A stretch of 5,815 nt of DNA, from contig JAFAYS010000022.1 of assembly GCA_019240175.1 (NCBI GenBank), positions 1-5,815 on the forward strand, read 5' to 3'. This document shows, piece after piece, positions 4,289 through 5,815 of this stretch. Source of the DNA: Chloroflexota bacterium. Lineage in GTDB: Bacteria; Chloroflexota; Chloroflexia; Chloroflexales; Kallotenuaceae. The stretch's first letter is position 1, and each line of letters starts with the position of its first letter. The position numbers and the translations under genes are program-made. Under the pieces are notes generated by a model. It searched no databases and was not told the DNA's origin. It saw only the letters and a list, made by a program, of their open reading frames with translations.

Positions 4289-5716
4289 TCAGGCTTTGCG
4301 GCGGCTAAACGTATAGTCGCCGTCCAGCGGTGTTGCGGAAAGGTTGATGCCGGTGCTGTCGATGGTGTAGGTGTGCGGCAGCCGATCGTGGGCGCTGTAG
4401 CGCATTTTGAGCACGATCAGCGAGAAGAGCTGCTGAGCGTTGACGTCGACATGTTCCAGGAAGAAGATGTTATCGGCCAGCGCGGAAAGATTCTTACCGG
4501 CGAAGGAAAGGTCGCGCCCGATGATTGGATCGATCTCCAAGGTGATCAGCGCCGTGACCTGCTGGATGCGGAAAAACGTTACCAGCGAGGCGAAGAAGCT
4601 GGACGCGCGACCGCGATCCATCAGTGGCCGCTCCATATCGCCGATGCCGTCGATCACCAGCCGCTGGATCTTTTTCTCGGCGATCAGCGTGCGAAGCTCC
4701 AGAGCGACAATATCGGCGTTGAGCTCGACCGGCGGATAGTAGCGCAGGATCAAGCTGCCCGCGTCGACGGCGCTTTGTAGATCCATGCCGAAGAGCTTGG
4801 CCTTGGCGATCATCTGCTGCGGCGTTTCGCTAAAGGTGATCAGCAGCGCCGGCTCGTTTTTGGCCGCGCCAGCCAGCACATAATGCAGCGCGATCAGCGT
4901 CTTGCCGATGCCCTCGGCTCCCGCGACGATCGTGCTGGTGCCCTGGTTCACGCCGCCCTCAACCATGGTGTCAAGCGCCGCGATGCCGAGCGAGACCCGC
5001 TGATCGCTCAGCGCGATATCTTTGACGGTAATCACCGATTCCTGGCGCGGATAGCAGATCACGCCTTCGTCGGTAAGCGTAAAGCTATGTTTGCCCAGTA
5101 GCGGGTTCGCGCCGCGCTGCTTCACGACTTGCAGCGTGCGGATCACCTGATCGCCGACCATCTCCTGGTTGAGCGCGATCACGCCGTCGACGGCGGTAAG
5201 CTCCGAGCGATTGGCGTCTATAATCGAAGAAAGATCGTAGGTTACAAGGGTTGTAACATTCAGCAGATTGAGCTTGGCGCTGAGATCGTAGAGGAACTGA
5301 TGCGGCGCTGAGCGGCTGTTGGCGGTGATCAAAATGCCCTGGATACCGTCGAGGACAACAATCCGCGCCTTGTGCTCACGGGCCTCGCGCACGATCGTAT
5401 CGGCGGCTTCGTCCAGGCTCGTCGAAAGCTGGTGCTGCAGGTTGAGCAGCTTAATTCGACCACCAATATGGCTCTGGCTAAAGAACCGAAAGCTTTGGAG
5501 ATTGGTGATCAGTTTATTGTGCGGCTCGGAAAAGGCAGTGACGAAGAGCACTCGCTCGTCGCGGTCTGCGGCGGCACATGCGATCTGCGCGGCCAGAACC
5601 GTTTTGCCGGAGCCTGCCACGCCGCCAATCAGCATCAACGAATTTTGGACGACGCCACCCCCAAGGATCAGATCCAGCTGGGGCACTCCTGTAGCGACGG
5701 AAGCCGGTCGTTCCAT
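4289..5716 (-). CDS. KaiC-like two-domain RecA-family ATPase
   Basis: The 475-residue protein has two tandem KaiC domains. Domain one (~5-228) has Walker A GVAGSGKT at 32-39, Walker B Asp123 (RIVVLDG) and a closing VVKQRG. Domain two (~229-475) has Walker A GAEGIGKT at 266-273, Walker B Asp356 (RLVIDG) and the KMRxSxHD element (Lys437, Arg439), as in clock KaiC. The catalytic Glu pair of KaiC is Ser-Glu here in both domains (Ser63-Glu64; Ser296-Glu297). At the autophosphorylation site Ser431 aligns with Ser411, but Thr432 with Ala412 and Thr426 with Ala406. The protein stops ~45 residues earlier than cyanobacterial KaiC (519), lacking the A-loop and KaiA-binding tail, and no kaiA or kaiB is in view. 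It is therefore probably a KaiC-like signalling ATPase rather than a proven clock protein. ATG at 5716 is chosen over GTG at 5719. Confidence 0.92.
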   Translation of the reverse strand: MERPASVATGVPQLDLILGGGVVQNSLMLIGGVAGSGKTVLAAQIACAAADRDERVLFVTAFSEPHNKLITNLQSFRFFSQSHIGGRIKLLNLQHQLSTSLDEAADTIVREAREHKARIVVLDGIQGILITANSRSAPHQFLYDLSAKLNLLNVTTLVTYDLSSIIDANRSELTAVDGVIALNQEMVGDQVIRTLQVVKQRGANPLLGKHSFTLTDEGVICYPRQESVITVKDIALSDQRVSLGIAALDTMVEGGVNQGTSTIVAGAEGIGKTLIALHYVLAGAAKNEPALLITFSETPQQMIAKAKLFGMDLQSAVDAGSLILRYYPPVELNADIVALELRTLIAEKKIQRLVIDGIGDMERPLMDRGRASSFFASLVTFFRIQQVTALITLEIDPIIGRDLSFAGKNLSALADNIFFLEHVDVNAQQLFSLIVLKMRYSAHDRLPHTYTIDSTGINLSATPLDGDYTFSRRKA

Positions 5717-5721
5717 CACGG

Positions 5722-5727
5722 CCTTCT
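5722..5727 (-). promoter_or_regulatory. Ribosome-binding site deciding the KaiC-like gene start
   Basis: AGAAGG on the - strand ends 5 nt before the ATG at 5716 but only 2 nt before the adjacent in-frame GTG at 5719. The spacing favours ATG. Confidence 0.65.
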
Positions 5728-5764
5728 CTTTCTCATACTGGCATACGATTGTGATGACGGAGCT

Positions 5765-5770
5765 ATTATA
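5765..5770 (-). promoter_or_regulatory. Candidate -10 element for the KaiC-like gene
   Basis: A perfect TATAAT on the - strand lies 48 nt before the ATG at 5716. No good -35 is present at 16-18 nt; a TAGACA resembling TTGACA is 22 nt upstream, which is too far for a standard promoter. The gene may therefore need an activator, or the match may be chance in an AT-rich patch. Confidence 0.45.
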
Positions 5771-5815
5771 TTCTAGTCCAGTCAGGTGCGCTTGTCTAGA
5801 AATCCTGCTGGCCTA

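Overview
The window looks like a chromosomal segment from a moderately GC-rich member of the Chloroflexi (Chloroflexota). This is inferred from three things: the long L34 protein (57 residues, starting MPKRTWQPKR), the extracellular repeat protein with a 'GFxANExVxxWxTxPDG...ADGDG' pattern, and a two-domain KaiC-family ATPase next to the ribosomal protein operon. It is not proven from the sequence alone.

Layout. On the + strand, positions 1-545 hold the 3' end of a secreted or surface-type protein made of tandem units of about 98 residues, closed by a strong rho-independent terminator (564-594). Everything else is on the - strand. Read in the direction of transcription (right to left), it comprises a KaiC-like ATPase (5716-4289), rpmH (4081-3908), rnpA (3896-3456), yidD (3526-3314), yidC/oxaA (3209-2295), jag/khpB (2216-1515) and a PfkB-family sugar kinase (1446-619). 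The kinase converges on the repeat-protein gene.

How the genes work together. rpmH-rnpA-yidD-yidC-jag is the classic origin-region cluster joining ribosome assembly (L34), tRNA 5' maturation (RNase P protein), membrane protein insertion (YidD, YidC) and RNA binding (Jag/KhpB). A near-consensus sigma70-type promoter (TTGACG, 17 nt, TATAAT; 4210-4238) precedes rpmH with a leader of about 120 nt that can form two hairpins. A second perfect -10 hexamer lies before yidC, and a long imperfect hairpin sits between yidC and jag. The usual neighbours dnaA (upstream) and mnmE/rsmG (downstream) are not here; a KaiC-like gene and a PfkB kinase occupy those flanks.

No mobile element, tRNA, rRNA or CRISPR array is visible. 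Most genes are housekeeping and well recognised. The parts most worth a second look are the KaiC-like protein (altered catalytic and phosphorylation-site residues, no KaiA-binding tail), the yidC-jag hairpin, the rpmH leader and the strong excess of the palindrome CGATCG.
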